A stretch of 64,000 bases of DNA from Kineococcus mangrovi (GTDB taxonomy: Bacteria > Actinomycetota > Actinomycetes > Actinomycetales > Kineococcaceae): contig NZ_JBGGTQ010000007.1 in NCBI RefSeq assembly GCF_041320705.1, forward strand, positions 124,001 to 188,000, given 5' to 3'. The notes below the pieces were generated by a model, which saw only the letters and a program-made list of their open reading frames with translations, ran no database searches and was not told the DNA's origin. Position 1 is the stretch's first letter; every line of letters starts with the position of its first letter. Below are positions 42,957 to 51,975 of this stretch, in pieces. The position numbers and the translations under genes were made by a program.

Positions 42957-43910
42957 GTGTCGACGTCCTCAGCCACTGCGACGTCCGCTGCGACCCCGGC
43001 CCGCCCGCAGGAGGGCACTCCCCGCGACCGGTGGCCGGAGGACCTCTTCTACCGCGGCGACTACCACGACCTCCACGCCGCAGACCGACCCTCGCTCTAC
43101 TGCCGGTGGGACGCCGGCGGGCTCGACGTCGGTGCGATCCACTTCGGGGAGGTCGGTGCGGGGGTCTGGCGGAGCCCGGCGCGCGGCACCTTCGCAGGGC
43201 TCGCCTGGCGAGCGGACAGACCCCTGCACGAGGCCTCCGAGTTCGTCCGGGTCGTGGAGACGCGACTGCGGGACCGTGGGGCTCGTCGCCTCGAGGTCGT
43301 GCTCCCACCGCTGGGGCACGACCTGCAACGTGTCAGCGACCAGGTGCAGGTCCTGTCGGAGCTCGGCTGGGGGGTCGCTCGCACCGAGGTGGACGAGATC
43401 ATCCCTGTTGACGAGGTGCCGCTCGAGACGAGGATGGAACGGGGGAACGCCAAACGCTTGAGGAAGTGCCGGCGCGACGGCTTCCACGCCGCGGTCCTCG
43501 AGCCCGACGAGCTCCCGTCCGTCTACTCCACCCTGGTGGCCAGTCGTGTCGCGCGCGGGTGGCGGTTGTCCATGGACCTGCCTCGGATGCACGACATGCA
43601 ACGCCTCTACCCGGACCGGGTGGTCCTCTTCGGTGTGCGCGCCGGCGACCAGCTCGCGGCCAGCGCCTTCTGCCTGCGTCTCAGCGAACGGGTCCTGTAC
43701 GTCTTCGCCTGGGGGCACCTTCCGGTGTTCCACGCGTGGAGCCCCGTGGTCGCTCTCGCCGAGGCGATCCACGACCACTGTCGGGCAGCAGGGGTGCAGC
43801 ACCTGGACCTCGGAACCTGCCCGTCGGATCAGCCGGGTCTCGTCCGGTTCAAGCGCGGACTGGGGGCCTCCGGGTCCTTGAAGGTCACCATGGCCAAGGA
43901 CCTGACGTGA
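42957..43910 (+). CDS. GNAT/FemAB-like acyltransferase family protein
   Basis: About 317 residues. 'DLFYRGDYHDLHAADRPSLY' lies near the start, 'GNAKRLRKCRRDGFHAAVLE' and 'VYSTLVASRVARGWRLSMDL' in the middle, and 'VVLFGVRAGDQLAASAFCLR' plus 'VQHLDLGTCPSDQPGLVRFK' in the GNAT-like core. Such BioF2/FemAB-like proteins transfer acyl or aminoacyl groups; here an amino sugar made by the divergent genes is a likely acceptor. The start is uncertain: GTG 42957 is used, with GTG 42900 as alternative. The gene heads a coupled four-gene run. Confidence 0.72.
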   Translation: MSTSSATATSAATPARPQEGTPRDRWPEDLFYRGDYHDLHAADRPSLYCRWDAGGLDVGAIHFGEVGAGVWRSPARGTFAGLAWRADRPLHEASEFVRVVETRLRDRGARRLEVVLPPLGHDLQRVSDQVQVLSELGWGVARTEVDEIIPVDEVPLETRMERGNAKRLRKCRRDGFHAAVLEPDELPSVYSTLVASRVARGWRLSMDLPRMHDMQRLYPDRVVLFGVRAGDQLAASAFCLRLSERVLYVFAWGHLPVFHAWSPVVALAEAIHDHCRAAGVQHLDLGTCPSDQPGLVRFKRGLGASGSLKVTMAKDLT

Positions 43911-44692
43911 GCGCACCGGCGCCGGACGGCCCCGCGGTGGCGGGCGACGAGCCGCGGAACCTCGACGACTACGTGGTCCAGTACGGCCGCCTGCCCTTCG
44001 AGCCCCTCCAGGCGGCGGTTCGCCGTCGTCGTGTGCTGCAACAGGTCCGGAGCATCGCCCCGCGGCGACTCCTCGAGATCGGGTGCGGGCTCGACCCGTT
44101 GTTCACGGACCTGCCCGACGTGCAGGAGATCGTCGTCCTGGAACCCGCGGCGGCCTTCGCGTCGGCGGCGCGCGCTGCGGCCTCGGGATGCCGTGGGGTC
44201 ACGGTCGTGGAGGCGCGCGCCGAGGACGTCGCCCCGGCTGATCTCGGCGCGCCGTTCGACGCGGTGGTGCTGAGCAGCCTGCTGCACGAGGTCCCCGACC
44301 CTTCGGCCCTCCTGCTCGCAGTCAGGAGGTTCTGCGGCCGATCCACCGTGGTGCACGTCAACGTCCCGAACGCCCGTTCCCTGCACCGCCTCCTCGCCGT
44401 CGCCATGGGACTCGTCGAGGACGTCTACGCGTTGTCGCCGGTCCAGCGGCAGATGCAGCAGCGTGGCACCTACGACCTCGACGGCCTCCGCGCGGAGCTG
44501 GCAGCAGCGGGGTTCGTGGTCGCGCGGTGGGGAACGGTGCTCGTCAAACCGTTCCCGCACGCCCAGATGCAGGAACTCGTCGACTCGGGGTTCCTGACGC
44601 CACGACTGATCGACGGCCTGGATTCGCTCGCGGAGGCGTTGCCCGAGATCGGTTCGGAGCTGTGGGTCGACGCCGAGGTCGCGGATGTCTGA
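43907..44692 (+). CDS. SAM-dependent methyltransferase (first of two in the island)
   Basis: About 261 residues. 'RRLLEIGCGLDPLFTDLPDV' is motif I, 'EIVVLEPAAAFASAARAAAS' follows, and 'FDAVVLSSLLHEVPDPSALL' is the motif II region. The C-terminal part ('TYDLDGLRAELAAAGFVVAR', 'LVKPFPHAQMQELVDSGFLT') resembles that of the methyltransferase at 46055, so the two are paralogues. The acceptor is probably a sugar or a lipid-linked glycan, by context. The GTG overlaps the upstream stop, and its end overlaps the next gene by eight bases. Confidence 0.85.
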   Translation: MSAPAPDGPAVAGDEPRNLDDYVVQYGRLPFEPLQAAVRRRRVLQQVRSIAPRRLLEIGCGLDPLFTDLPDVQEIVVLEPAAAFASAARAAASGCRGVTVVEARAEDVAPADLGAPFDAVVLSSLLHEVPDPSALLLAVRRFCGRSTVVHVNVPNARSLHRLLAVAMGLVEDVYALSPVQRQMQQRGTYDLDGLRAELAAAGFVVARWGTVLVKPFPHAQMQELVDSGFLTPRLIDGLDSLAEALPEIGSELWVDAEVADV

Positions 44693-46058
44693 GCATCTGC
44701 TGGTGGGCGGTAATCTCGCCATGCTCGTCGCCGCGGCTGACCTCGTCGCCCGAGGCCACGGCGTCCGCCTCCTGACCGACGGCGCCGCGCCCGGTGGGTA
44801 CTTCCGCGGATCCGTGGTCGAGGGCGAGACGTTCGACAACGGCATGGTCCTGATCGAGCGCAGGACCGAGGCCGGCGGGTCGGCGGCTGACGAGCCGACA
44901 CCGTACGCCCCCTCCGCCCTGCACGATTGGACGCGGTTCGGCCAACGTGTGGACGACTGGCTCACCGGCCGGGTCGAGCTCCGTCGCGCACCGTCCCTGG
45001 AGGTGTCGGTGGATGGTCGGCGGTGGCCGGACCACCTGTTGAGCAACCGTTTGGACGTGTTCGGCCACCTGGGGACGGACGACCCCGCGCCGTTCCAGGT
45101 CGGGGACGCCCGACACCCTGCGGTGAAGTCCACGTCGCCGACCTTCGACGAGGTTACCTACGGCGAGCTCGCGCCCCTCGTCCACGGTGCGCGCAACCAC
45201 GCCCACCTGATCACCCCCTTCGCCCGCAAGGTGCTCGGACCGTCCCACGAGCACGTGCTGGCGCGGCACCACCGCAGCGGCTGGCTGCCGCTCTACTGGC
45301 CCGAGTCGGTCGCGAGCGCCCGAGCCGGGCTTCCCGTGGGCATGCCCGAGTACCCCTTCTGGTCCGTGGCCGGGGGGACGGTGAGCGATGTCGTCGCTGG
45401 ACTGGTCGGGGAACTCGCTGACTCCAACGCGTGCGAGGTCGACACCTCACCGGTCGTCGCCGTGGGCCGCGACGCCCGCGGCTGGCAGGTGCGAACGGCC
45501 GCGGCGGGGAGAGGCAGAGCCTCCAGGCTGGCCGTCGGACTGACTCCGGCCCGTCTGCACGAGGTGTCGGGCGGTGCGTGTGCCGCACCCGTCGACCCAC
45601 CTGCGGCGAACGGGGTGGACCTCGTCTACTGCCTCGTCCGGGCAACCGGGGCTCGAACCCCCGTGAGTTGTCTCCTGGTCACCGAATCCCACCTCGACGT
45701 GTACCGCCTCACCGACCAGGACGTGCTGGCCGGTACGGACCGGCCCTGGCACCGCGTGGTCCTCGAGGCCCGGACGCGGGGTGCGTCGGTGACCGGTGCG
45801 GTTCCAGGGCTCGTCGGTGAGCTCTGCGCCCTGCTGGGTGTGGACGCCGAGGACGTCCGGGTCCTGGGAGCACGGCGGGCAGAGCGGGGGATCCCGCTCC
45901 TGTCGGCGCCCGTCGTCGAGGCCGACGCCGCTCGGGCTGCCGCGACGGTGGCGTGGGCCCGGGACGCGCCGCTCAGCGGCTCGCTGCTCGGCCTGCACGT
46001 CACCTCGATGAACGACCAGATCGTCCAAGGACTCGAGATCGCCGAGGAGCTGTCGTGA
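44685..46058 (+). CDS. NAD(P)/FAD-binding oxidoreductase-like protein
   Basis: A 457-residue protein. The N-terminus 'EHLLVGGNLAMLVAAADLVA' followed by 'GHGVRLLTDGAAPGGYFRGS' is a dinucleotide-binding pattern like those of amine oxidases, PPOX and UDP-galactopyranose mutase, although the glycines (VGGNLA) are atypical. A C-terminal 'LSGSLLGLHVTSMNDQIVQG' could be the second FAD contact. I cannot name the reaction; a sugar oxidation or ring contraction would suit the island. It is coupled to both neighbouring methyltransferases. Confidence 0.7.
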   Translation: MSEHLLVGGNLAMLVAAADLVARGHGVRLLTDGAAPGGYFRGSVVEGETFDNGMVLIERRTEAGGSAADEPTPYAPSALHDWTRFGQRVDDWLTGRVELRRAPSLEVSVDGRRWPDHLLSNRLDVFGHLGTDDPAPFQVGDARHPAVKSTSPTFDEVTYGELAPLVHGARNHAHLITPFARKVLGPSHEHVLARHHRSGWLPLYWPESVASARAGLPVGMPEYPFWSVAGGTVSDVVAGLVGELADSNACEVDTSPVVAVGRDARGWQVRTAAAGRGRASRLAVGLTPARLHEVSGGACAAPVDPPAANGVDLVYCLVRATGARTPVSCLLVTESHLDVYRLTDQDVLAGTDRPWHRVVLEARTRGASVTGAVPGLVGELCALLGVDAEDVRVLGARRAERGIPLLSAPVVEADAARAAATVAWARDAPLSGSLLGLHVTSMNDQIVQGLEIAEELS

Positions 46059-46786
46059 ACACCCGTGTCCAAGAGCTGGAGCGCATCGCCGCCCAGTACC
46101 ACCTCAACGACGACGTCGTCGACAAGTTCATCGAGGACCTGTGTCAGGAGTACTGCTGCGACTGGCTGGCCACTCTCGTCGACCCGACCCACGACGTCGT
46201 CGAGCTGGGGTACGGGGAGGGAGTGACCGTCTCCCGCCTGGGGCGGCTGGCCCGGCGGTACACCGTCGTCGAGGGAGCCCCCACCCTGGCGCAACGCGTC
46301 CGGGAGGAGCACCCCGGGCTGGAGGTCGCCGAAGCGCTCTTCGAGGACTGGGCCCCGGCACAGCCCTGCGATCTGCTCCTCGCCCTGCACGTCTTCGAAC
46401 ACGTCGACGACCCCGTCTCCCTCGCCCGTCACCTGCGGTCGTGGGTCGCTCCCGGCGGCGAGATGGTCGTGATCGTCCCCAACCGCGACTCGCTGCACCG
46501 CCGTCTCGGGGTCGCCATGGGGCTCCAGCCCACTCTGGACACCCTCAGCCCCAGGGACGTCCTGGTCGGCCACCAGCGGGTGTACGACCTTCCCGGTCTG
46601 GAACGGGACCTGGCCCAGGCGGGGTTCGCGACGGTCGAGAGGCGCGGGTTCTTCGCCAAGGCCCTCCCCAACGCCCTCATGCTCGACCTGGGGCCGGAGC
46701 ACATCCGGGGGCTGAACGCGCTGGCTGAGGAGTTGCCGGCGTCGCTGTGCGCGAACATCGCCGTCCGCGTACGACCGATCGGGTGA
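46055..46786 (+). CDS. SAM-dependent methyltransferase (second of two in the island)
   Basis: About 243 residues from GTG 46055. 'HDVVELGYGEGVTVSRLGRL' replaces the usual E/DxGxGxG with ELGYGEG, 'YTVVEGAPTLAQRVREEHPG' follows, and 'CDLLLALHVFEHVDDPVSLA' with 'EMVVIVPNRDSLHRRLGVAM' is typical of class I enzymes acting on sugars. The C-terminal segment mirrors the paralogue at 43907. It ends the coupled run; a separate flagellar-type promoter begins ten bases after its stop. Confidence 0.85.
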   Translation: MNTRVQELERIAAQYHLNDDVVDKFIEDLCQEYCCDWLATLVDPTHDVVELGYGEGVTVSRLGRLARRYTVVEGAPTLAQRVREEHPGLEVAEALFEDWAPAQPCDLLLALHVFEHVDDPVSLARHLRSWVAPGGEMVVIVPNRDSLHRRLGVAMGLQPTLDTLSPRDVLVGHQRVYDLPGLERDLAQAGFATVERRGFFAKALPNALMLDLGPEHIRGLNALAEELPASLCANIAVRVRPIG

Positions 46787-46796
46787 GCCCAGGGGT

Positions 46797-46823
46797 TCAG
46801 GACGGTCACCGACCGGCCGATGT
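46797..46823 (+). promoter_or_regulatory. Flagellar (sigma-28 type) promoter of a glycosyltransferase gene
   Basis: TCAG, 15 bases, GCCGATGT. It matches the sites before flgN, fliC and fliS in every motif position except the last base of the -10 box, which is T as in fliS. The glycosyltransferase start codon lies 36 bases downstream. This is the main sequence link between the glycan island and motility. Confidence 0.82.
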
Positions 46824-46858
46824 TCCTGCCGACGGGTTGCCGGAGTCAGGAGGATGTC

Positions 46859-48811
46859 GTGACGGGAACAACGGTTCCGCCTGAGGCGACGGTGCTGGTC
46901 ATCGGCGCGGGTGCGGAGGGGGTGCACGAACCTCTGGGGCGTGCGCTGGCGAACGCTCGTGCCGCGGGCTGGGACTTCCTGGGAGTCGACCCCTCGGTCG
47001 CTGCGGCCGCGCGCCTGAAGGGGAGCCCGGGGGACGTGGTCACCTGGATGCTGAGCGCTTTCGTCCCGCAGCTCGTCCTCGTCACCGACGACGTGGACCC
47101 CGGTGGCGAGCTGCCCGCCGGGACGGACGTCCTGGCGGTGACCTCGATGCAGCTGGTGCACGCGCTCGCGCGGGTGCTGGGCGTGCCTCCGACGACTTGG
47201 CGAACAGGCCAGGAGGTGGGCGCCGACCAGATCACCGAGCCTGACGACGACTCTGTCCGGGGGCTGCAGCAGAAGCTGCTCGGCCTGCGGGCCGGCGGGC
47301 TCCAGGTCGTCGAGCACACCCCGAGGGCGAGCATCGTGATCGCCTGCCACAACCTCGACTCCTACGCGCACGAGGTGATGCGGTCGTCGCTGGACCAGAC
47401 GTTCGACGACTACGAGGTCGTCGTGGTGGACGACGGGTCGACGGACCGCACGGCTGAGATCCTGCGTTCCTACGCCACCAACCCCAAGGTGCGGGTGGTG
47501 ACGCAGCCGAACATCGGCGGTACGGGGCGGATGGACCTGGTGCAGAACCGGCTGATCCGCGAATCCCGGGGTGAGTTCGTGGCCTGGGTGGGGGGCGACG
47601 ACGTCAACACACCGCGCCGCCTCGAGGTGCAGGTGCAGGCGTTCGACGACGACCCGGGCCTGGACGTGTGCCACGCGGGTGCTCACTTCATCGACGAGCT
47701 GGGTCGCGTCACCGGTCGAGGGTTCCGGCCCCCGGTGCCCTACGACGACCTGAGCATGCTCCGCCAGATCATCCACACCAACCTGGTGGGGGCACCGTCG
47801 GTGATGATCCGTCGGTCCGCCCTCGAACGCCACGGGTTGTTCGAGCAGGGACTGGCGTCCGACTACCACTTCTGGTTGAAGACGGCCGGGATCCTCCGCT
47901 ACCGGTACCTCCCGCACGTCCTCGTGCACTACCGACGGCACAGCCAGAGCCTGTCGACCAGCGCCTCCGGTGTCGAGCGGACGGTGCGCGACTCGATGAG
48001 GCTCCGCTCGCTCGTGCTCGCCGCTCGGCCGCTGGTCGACTTCTTCCCCGAACTGCGCGGTGGCCAGCACGTCCGGGCCGAGGCCGAGGCGTCCATCGCC
48101 CTCGGCAACGCGCTCCTGCAGCTCGATGCGCAGCTGGCGCTGCAGGCTTACGACACCGCCCTCGGGCACGGTTCGGCCGACGCGTTCCACAACGCTGCCA
48201 TCGCCCACGTCTTCGCCGGGCAGGCCGATCAAGCCCTGGCCTGTGCCCGCACCGCCGCCTCCCTGGACCCCACGTGCGCGGCGCTGCAGGAGGCGTGGTC
48301 GGGGCGCGGGGAGTCCCAGGTGGCGCTGCGGCAACCGCGCGGTCACCTGCTACCGGCCGTGCAGGAGGCACGCCGACTGCTGGGTGGCTCGGCACGGCGG
48401 TGGGACGGTACGACGCTGCAGACTCGACGCGCCTACCTCGCCTTCGCTCCCGGTCGCGAGGATCTCGCCCGGGCGGCCCTGCAGATCTGGTCCACCCGGA
48501 CGCACAGCACGAACCCGTTGCGCTGGATCCTGCCCGCACGCCCCGGGCAGGCTCAGGACGCGTTCGCCGACTTGGTCTCGCTCGCGGCGGGACTGTCCCT
48601 CGACGACGCAGCGGACATCACGATCGAAGAGGTGGAGGACCTGTCGATGCTCCCCCCGCAGGAGGACCAGGCCAACGTTCTGCCCGACACGGAACGGCGG
48701 CTGGTCGGCTCGTTGTCTTCAGAGGCCGACCTGGGGGTCTTCACGCGGTGGGTGGGAGAGTGCCAGATGGACCTCGCCCGACGGGGATTCGAGTCCTGGC
48801 TGCCTGCCTGA
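46859..48811 (+). CDS. Family 2 glycosyltransferase with extended N- and C-terminal domains
   Basis: A 650-residue protein. A Rossmann-like N-terminal domain ('ATVLVIGAGAEGVHEPLGRA') precedes the GT2 core: 'RASIVIACHNLDSYAHEVMR', 'YEVVVVDDGSTDRTAEILRS' and 'EFVAWVGGDDVNTPRRLEVQ' with a D-D pair for the metal. The C-terminal 200 residues are helical and TPR-like ('GSADAFHNAAIAHVFAGQAD'). Start GTG 46859 is chosen for its AGGAGG site. The flagellar-type promoter upstream suggests it glycosylates flagellin or another filament protein. Confidence 0.88.
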   Translation: MTGTTVPPEATVLVIGAGAEGVHEPLGRALANARAAGWDFLGVDPSVAAAARLKGSPGDVVTWMLSAFVPQLVLVTDDVDPGGELPAGTDVLAVTSMQLVHALARVLGVPPTTWRTGQEVGADQITEPDDDSVRGLQQKLLGLRAGGLQVVEHTPRASIVIACHNLDSYAHEVMRSSLDQTFDDYEVVVVDDGSTDRTAEILRSYATNPKVRVVTQPNIGGTGRMDLVQNRLIRESRGEFVAWVGGDDVNTPRRLEVQVQAFDDDPGLDVCHAGAHFIDELGRVTGRGFRPPVPYDDLSMLRQIIHTNLVGAPSVMIRRSALERHGLFEQGLASDYHFWLKTAGILRYRYLPHVLVHYRRHSQSLSTSASGVERTVRDSMRLRSLVLAARPLVDFFPELRGGQHVRAEAEASIALGNALLQLDAQLALQAYDTALGHGSADAFHNAAIAHVFAGQADQALACARTAASLDPTCAALQEAWSGRGESQVALRQPRGHLLPAVQEARRLLGGSARRWDGTTLQTRRAYLAFAPGREDLARAALQIWSTRTHSTNPLRWILPARPGQAQDAFADLVSLAAGLSLDDAADITIEEVEDLSMLPPQEDQANVLPDTERRLVGSLSSEADLGVFTRWVGECQMDLARRGFESWLPA

Positions 48812-48820
48812 CGGGGGAGG

Positions 48821-48841
48821 GTCCGGTGCCACGTACCGGAC
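48821..48841. terminator. Terminator hairpin between two convergent glycosyltransferase genes
   Basis: GTCCGGT and ACCGGAC form a 7-bp stem around seven bases, extendable by a G-T and a G-C pair. It fills the 35-base gap between convergent genes. Confidence 0.6.
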
Positions 48842-48846
48842 TCCGT

Positions 48847-50382
48847 TCAGGCGGGCACCAGGGAAGCTGCCAGAGCTGGTGCGTACCGGGTCAAGCTCGC
48901 GACGACGTTGTCCACCTGGTCGTCCGGCACCACCGCGAGCATCGCCTCCAGTGCCGGGGTGATCCAGGTCTCGCCGATCTCGTGGAGGACGCCGGCGCAG
49001 ACGATGCGGGTCGTGGTGTCCCGCTGACCCGCGGCAGCCGCGATCCGACGCAGGGGACAGAGATCCTCCAGACCCGCTTCCCGCAGACGAAGGGACCACC
49101 TCAGCGCCTCGTCCACCGTCATGGACGGCCACTGCCTGGCCACGGCGGCGAGCAGGGAGGGCCGGTGCCCGGTCCTGGTCCACAGCGCCTCGAAGAAGCC
49201 GGCCGTCACCTCGGCGAGGCACGTCTGCAGCTGCGCCAGGAACGGCTTGACCAGGGCGTCCGGCAGGGCGGCGGCCAGCCGGGCTGCCCCGTCGGCCGTC
49301 TCCTCGACCAGCAGCAGAGCGCTGACGGGGGAGATGCCGGACCTGCCGGTCGTGACGTGCGACAGCAACAGCTCCGCTGCCTCCGCACCGCGCCCCTGGC
49401 GAGCGACGCACGTGATCAGTTGATCGGTGTGGGCGTCCGCCCGGAACTGCGCCGACGTCCGGTGCACGTCGTCCTCCAGCCCGCGCAGCAGGTCCTCGGC
49501 TCGGTTCCAGTCGCCCTCAGCCATGCTGACCTGCGCGCGCATGGCCGAGCACACGTGCTTGCTCTCCCCCCACGCCTCCATGCGGTCGATCCACCGGCGC
49601 GCCGTCGTCAGGTCGCTGAGGGCCAGGGCGCTGACCAGGACCGTCGGCCCGGCGATCAAGCCCGACCCGTCCGGGAGGGAGTCGAGGTCGAGGGTTGCGA
49701 AGGTTCGCAGGGCCTTGGCGTGGTCACCGGCGAGCGTCGCCGAGCGCGCCACGTTGATGACCAGGTCCGGTTCCACCGTCCTGCCTCCTCCGCGAGCCTT
49801 CTCCAGAGCTGCCTCGGCGAGGGCCAGGTTGCGTGCGCCCTTGTTGCGCTCCCGCATGTAGACGGCGGTGTAGCCGTAGTGGCGCAGGAAGATCGTCGAG
49901 TTCTGGACCTGGCTGACCGCCCCCCAGCGGCCGACGATGACCTCGTGCAGCATGCCCTCGAAGCGGCAGTGCGACCGCCGCAGCACACGGGCCACCATCG
50001 CCCGGTGCTCGGCCCCGCCGTCCGCGTAGGAGCTGGACACCACCTCGAGCGCGAAGCTGTCCGTCGTCGCCAGGCGCAGCGACCGGCGCCAGGCGCGCGG
50101 GTCGCCGTGCACGACCTCGTCGGCGTCGACGCTCAGGACCCACTCGCCGGTGCAGTGCTCGAGCGCGCGGTTGCGGGCCGCGCCGAAGTCGTCGTCCCAG
50201 AACCCCTCGACGACCGTGGCACCGTGCTCCCGGGCGATCGCCACCGTCCGGTCCCGGCTCCCGGTGTCGTAGACCACGATCTCGTCGACGAACGGAGCCA
50301 CCGCGGCCAGGGATGCCCCGAGGAGCTCTTCCTCGTCCTTCACGATGTAGCTCGCGGTGACGAAGGTGGTGGCTTCGGGCAT
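48847..50382 (-). CDS. Family 2 glycosyltransferase with TPR-like C-terminus
   Basis: About 511 residues. The GT2 domain is clear: 'VTASYIVKDEEELLGASLAA', 'DEIVVYDTGSRDRTVAIARE', 'GFWDDDFGAARNRALEHCTG' and the metal-binding 'WVLSVDADEVVHG'. Helical repeat-like sequence fills the C-terminal 300 residues. This is the layout of SPR/Wcaa-type transferases that add sugars to proteins or lipids. GAGAGGGG followed by ATGCAG favours the ATG at 50382 over that at 50388. It is divergent from fliC, which supports a role in flagellin glycosylation. Confidence 0.88.
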   Translation of the reverse strand: MPEATTFVTASYIVKDEEELLGASLAAVAPFVDEIVVYDTGSRDRTVAIAREHGATVVEGFWDDDFGAARNRALEHCTGEWVLSVDADEVVHGDPRAWRRSLRLATTDSFALEVVSSSYADGGAEHRAMVARVLRRSHCRFEGMLHEVIVGRWGAVSQVQNSTIFLRHYGYTAVYMRERNKGARNLALAEAALEKARGGGRTVEPDLVINVARSATLAGDHAKALRTFATLDLDSLPDGSGLIAGPTVLVSALALSDLTTARRWIDRMEAWGESKHVCSAMRAQVSMAEGDWNRAEDLLRGLEDDVHRTSAQFRADAHTDQLITCVARQGRGAEAAELLLSHVTTGRSGISPVSALLLVEETADGAARLAAALPDALVKPFLAQLQTCLAEVTAGFFEALWTRTGHRPSLLAAVARQWPSMTVDEALRWSLRLREAGLEDLCPLRRIAAAAGQRDTTTRIVCAGVLHEIGETWITPALEAMLAVVPDDQVDNVVASLTRYAPALAASLVPA

Positions 50383-50648
50383 CTGCATCCCCTCTCGATG
50401 AACGCCGAACGGGCTCCGGTTGCGCCGGTGCTCTCGTGCCGACGCTGGCAAGGGTAGTGCGTCCGAGGAGATGTCGTCACCGGTAGTCACTAAACGGCTA
50501 CTTAGGGCACTATTGAGGGGCAGTTCGTGCACCCGTGTGGGTCAGGACGCCCACCCGTCCGTCGCGCCGTCGACGGGCAGCAGGTGCACACAGGCGGGGC
50601 GGTCCGAGCCGGCTCGGAGCATCACCCGAACGGGCCAGGGGGAAACCT
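50383..50648. other. Divergent control region between a glycosyltransferase gene and fliC
   Basis: No coding sequence is seen. An AT-rich island at about 50484-50516 stands out. On the minus strand it contains TCAA-N14-GCCGTTTA (50491-50516), a weak flagellar-type promoter candidate for the glycosyltransferase. The rest is ordinary GC-rich sequence. Confidence 0.5.
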
Positions 50649-50675
50649 TCAGGTCTCTCGGGCTCCGGCCGATGG
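50649..50675 (+). promoter_or_regulatory. Flagellar (sigma-28 type) promoter of fliC
   Basis: TCAG, 15 bases, GCCGATGG. The flagellin start codon lies 97 bases downstream, leaving a leader of about 90 bases. Flagellin is the classic FliA target, so this site anchors the motif. Confidence 0.88.
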
Positions 50676-50771
50676 AATGACTGTCCGGCCCGCTCAGGCG
50701 GACCGAGGACGACCGGACCACGGATGGACCGGTTCCCCCACATCGACCCCACTCACGGAGGAATGAACGTC

Positions 50772-51932
50772 ATGGGTCTTCGCGTCAACAACAACATCGC
50801 GGCTCTGAACAGCTACCGGAACCTGCAGGCGACGGACAAGCAGCTCAACGGCTCCCTCGAGAAGCTGTCCTCCGGGCTGCGCATCAACAAGGCTGCCGAC
50901 GACGCGGCCGGCCTGGTGATCTCCGAGGGTCTGCGCTCGCAGATCGGTGGCCTCACCGTCGCGGCCCGCAACGCCCAGGACGGCGTCAACGTCGCCCAGA
51001 CCGCGGACGGTGCGCTGAGCACCTCCACCACCATCCTGCAGCGCATGCGCGACCTGGCCGTGCAGTCGTCCAACGACACCAACGACACCGCGTCCCGCAC
51101 GGCCATCCAGAAGGAGATCACCTCCCTCTCGGCCGAGCTCGACCGCATCTCCGACAAGTCCTCCTTCAACGGTGTGAACCTGCTCGACGGCACCTTCGCG
51201 GGCAAGATCTTCCAGGTCGGTGCGTACAACGGCGACACGATCACCTTCGACGTGAAGTCCGGTGCCGCCGCCGCCTCGGCCGTCGCCGCCGCGACCGAGA
51301 CCTTCGTGTCCACCGGTGCCTTCGACGACGCGGCCGTCAGCGCCGTCAGCTCCGTCACGGTCAACGGCACCACGGTCTCGTTCGCCACCGGTGGCACCGC
51401 GGCGGCGGCGGTCTCGCTGATCAACGCGAACGCCACGATCTCCGCCAACTGGACCGCGTCGATCTCGGGCAGCTCGCTCGTCCTGACCTCCAAGGTCGCC
51501 GGCAACGTGACCGACGCCGCCGTCTCGCTCGGTGGTGCGGCCTTCGGCGGCACCACGACCGACGGTGCCAAGGCGGCGGCCGCGATCAAGGCCGACTCCT
51601 TCGGCTCCGGTGGCCTCGGGCTGGCCTCGATCGACCTGTCCACCCAGAGCGGTGCGGCCGCGGCGATCGCCACGATCGACAGCGCGCTCAAGACGGTCTC
51701 CGCCTCGCGCGCCTCGATCGGTGCTCTCCAGAACCGCTTCGAGCACGTCATCAACTCCGTCAACGTCGCGGTCGAGAACCTGACCGCGTCGGAGTCGGCC
51801 ATCCGCGACACCGACATGGCCAAGGAGATGACGAAGTTCACCCGCAGCCAGATCCTGTCGCAGGCGGGTACGAGCATGCTCGCGCAGGCGAACTCCGCCT
51901 CGCAGAACGTCCTGACGCTGCTGCGCGGCTGA
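50772..51932 (+). CDS. fliC: Flagellin
   Basis: The filament subunit, exported by the flagellar apparatus. The N-terminal D0/D1 helices read 'MGLRVNNNIAALNSYRNLQA', then 'LSSGLRINKAADDAAGLVIS', and the C-terminal pair ends 'MTKFTRSQILSQAGTSMLAQ' and 'SASQNVLTLLRG'. The central domain is short and rich in Ala, Val, Ser and Thr, offering many O-glycosylation sites. Start: GGAGGA touches the ATG at 50763 but lies nine bases before the ATG at 50772, so the latter is preferred (386 residues). A terminator follows. Confidence 0.97.
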   Translation: MGLRVNNNIAALNSYRNLQATDKQLNGSLEKLSSGLRINKAADDAAGLVISEGLRSQIGGLTVAARNAQDGVNVAQTADGALSTSTTILQRMRDLAVQSSNDTNDTASRTAIQKEITSLSAELDRISDKSSFNGVNLLDGTFAGKIFQVGAYNGDTITFDVKSGAAAASAVAAATETFVSTGAFDDAAVSAVSSVTVNGTTVSFATGGTAAAAVSLINANATISANWTASISGSSLVLTSKVAGNVTDAAVSLGGAAFGGTTTDGAKAAAAIKADSFGSGGLGLASIDLSTQSGAAAAIATIDSALKTVSASRASIGALQNRFEHVINSVNVAVENLTASESAIRDTDMAKEMTKFTRSQILSQAGTSMLAQANSASQNVLTLLRG

Positions 51933-51975
51933 GTCTGACACGAGGCGGTCCGACCTCGGTCGAGCCACTCCTTGA

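Noticed and set aside
50763-50771. The ATG at 50763 as the flagellin start
   Set aside because: The ribosome site GGAGGA touches this ATG; the ATG at 50772 has normal nine-base spacing and gives the usual flagellin N-terminus.
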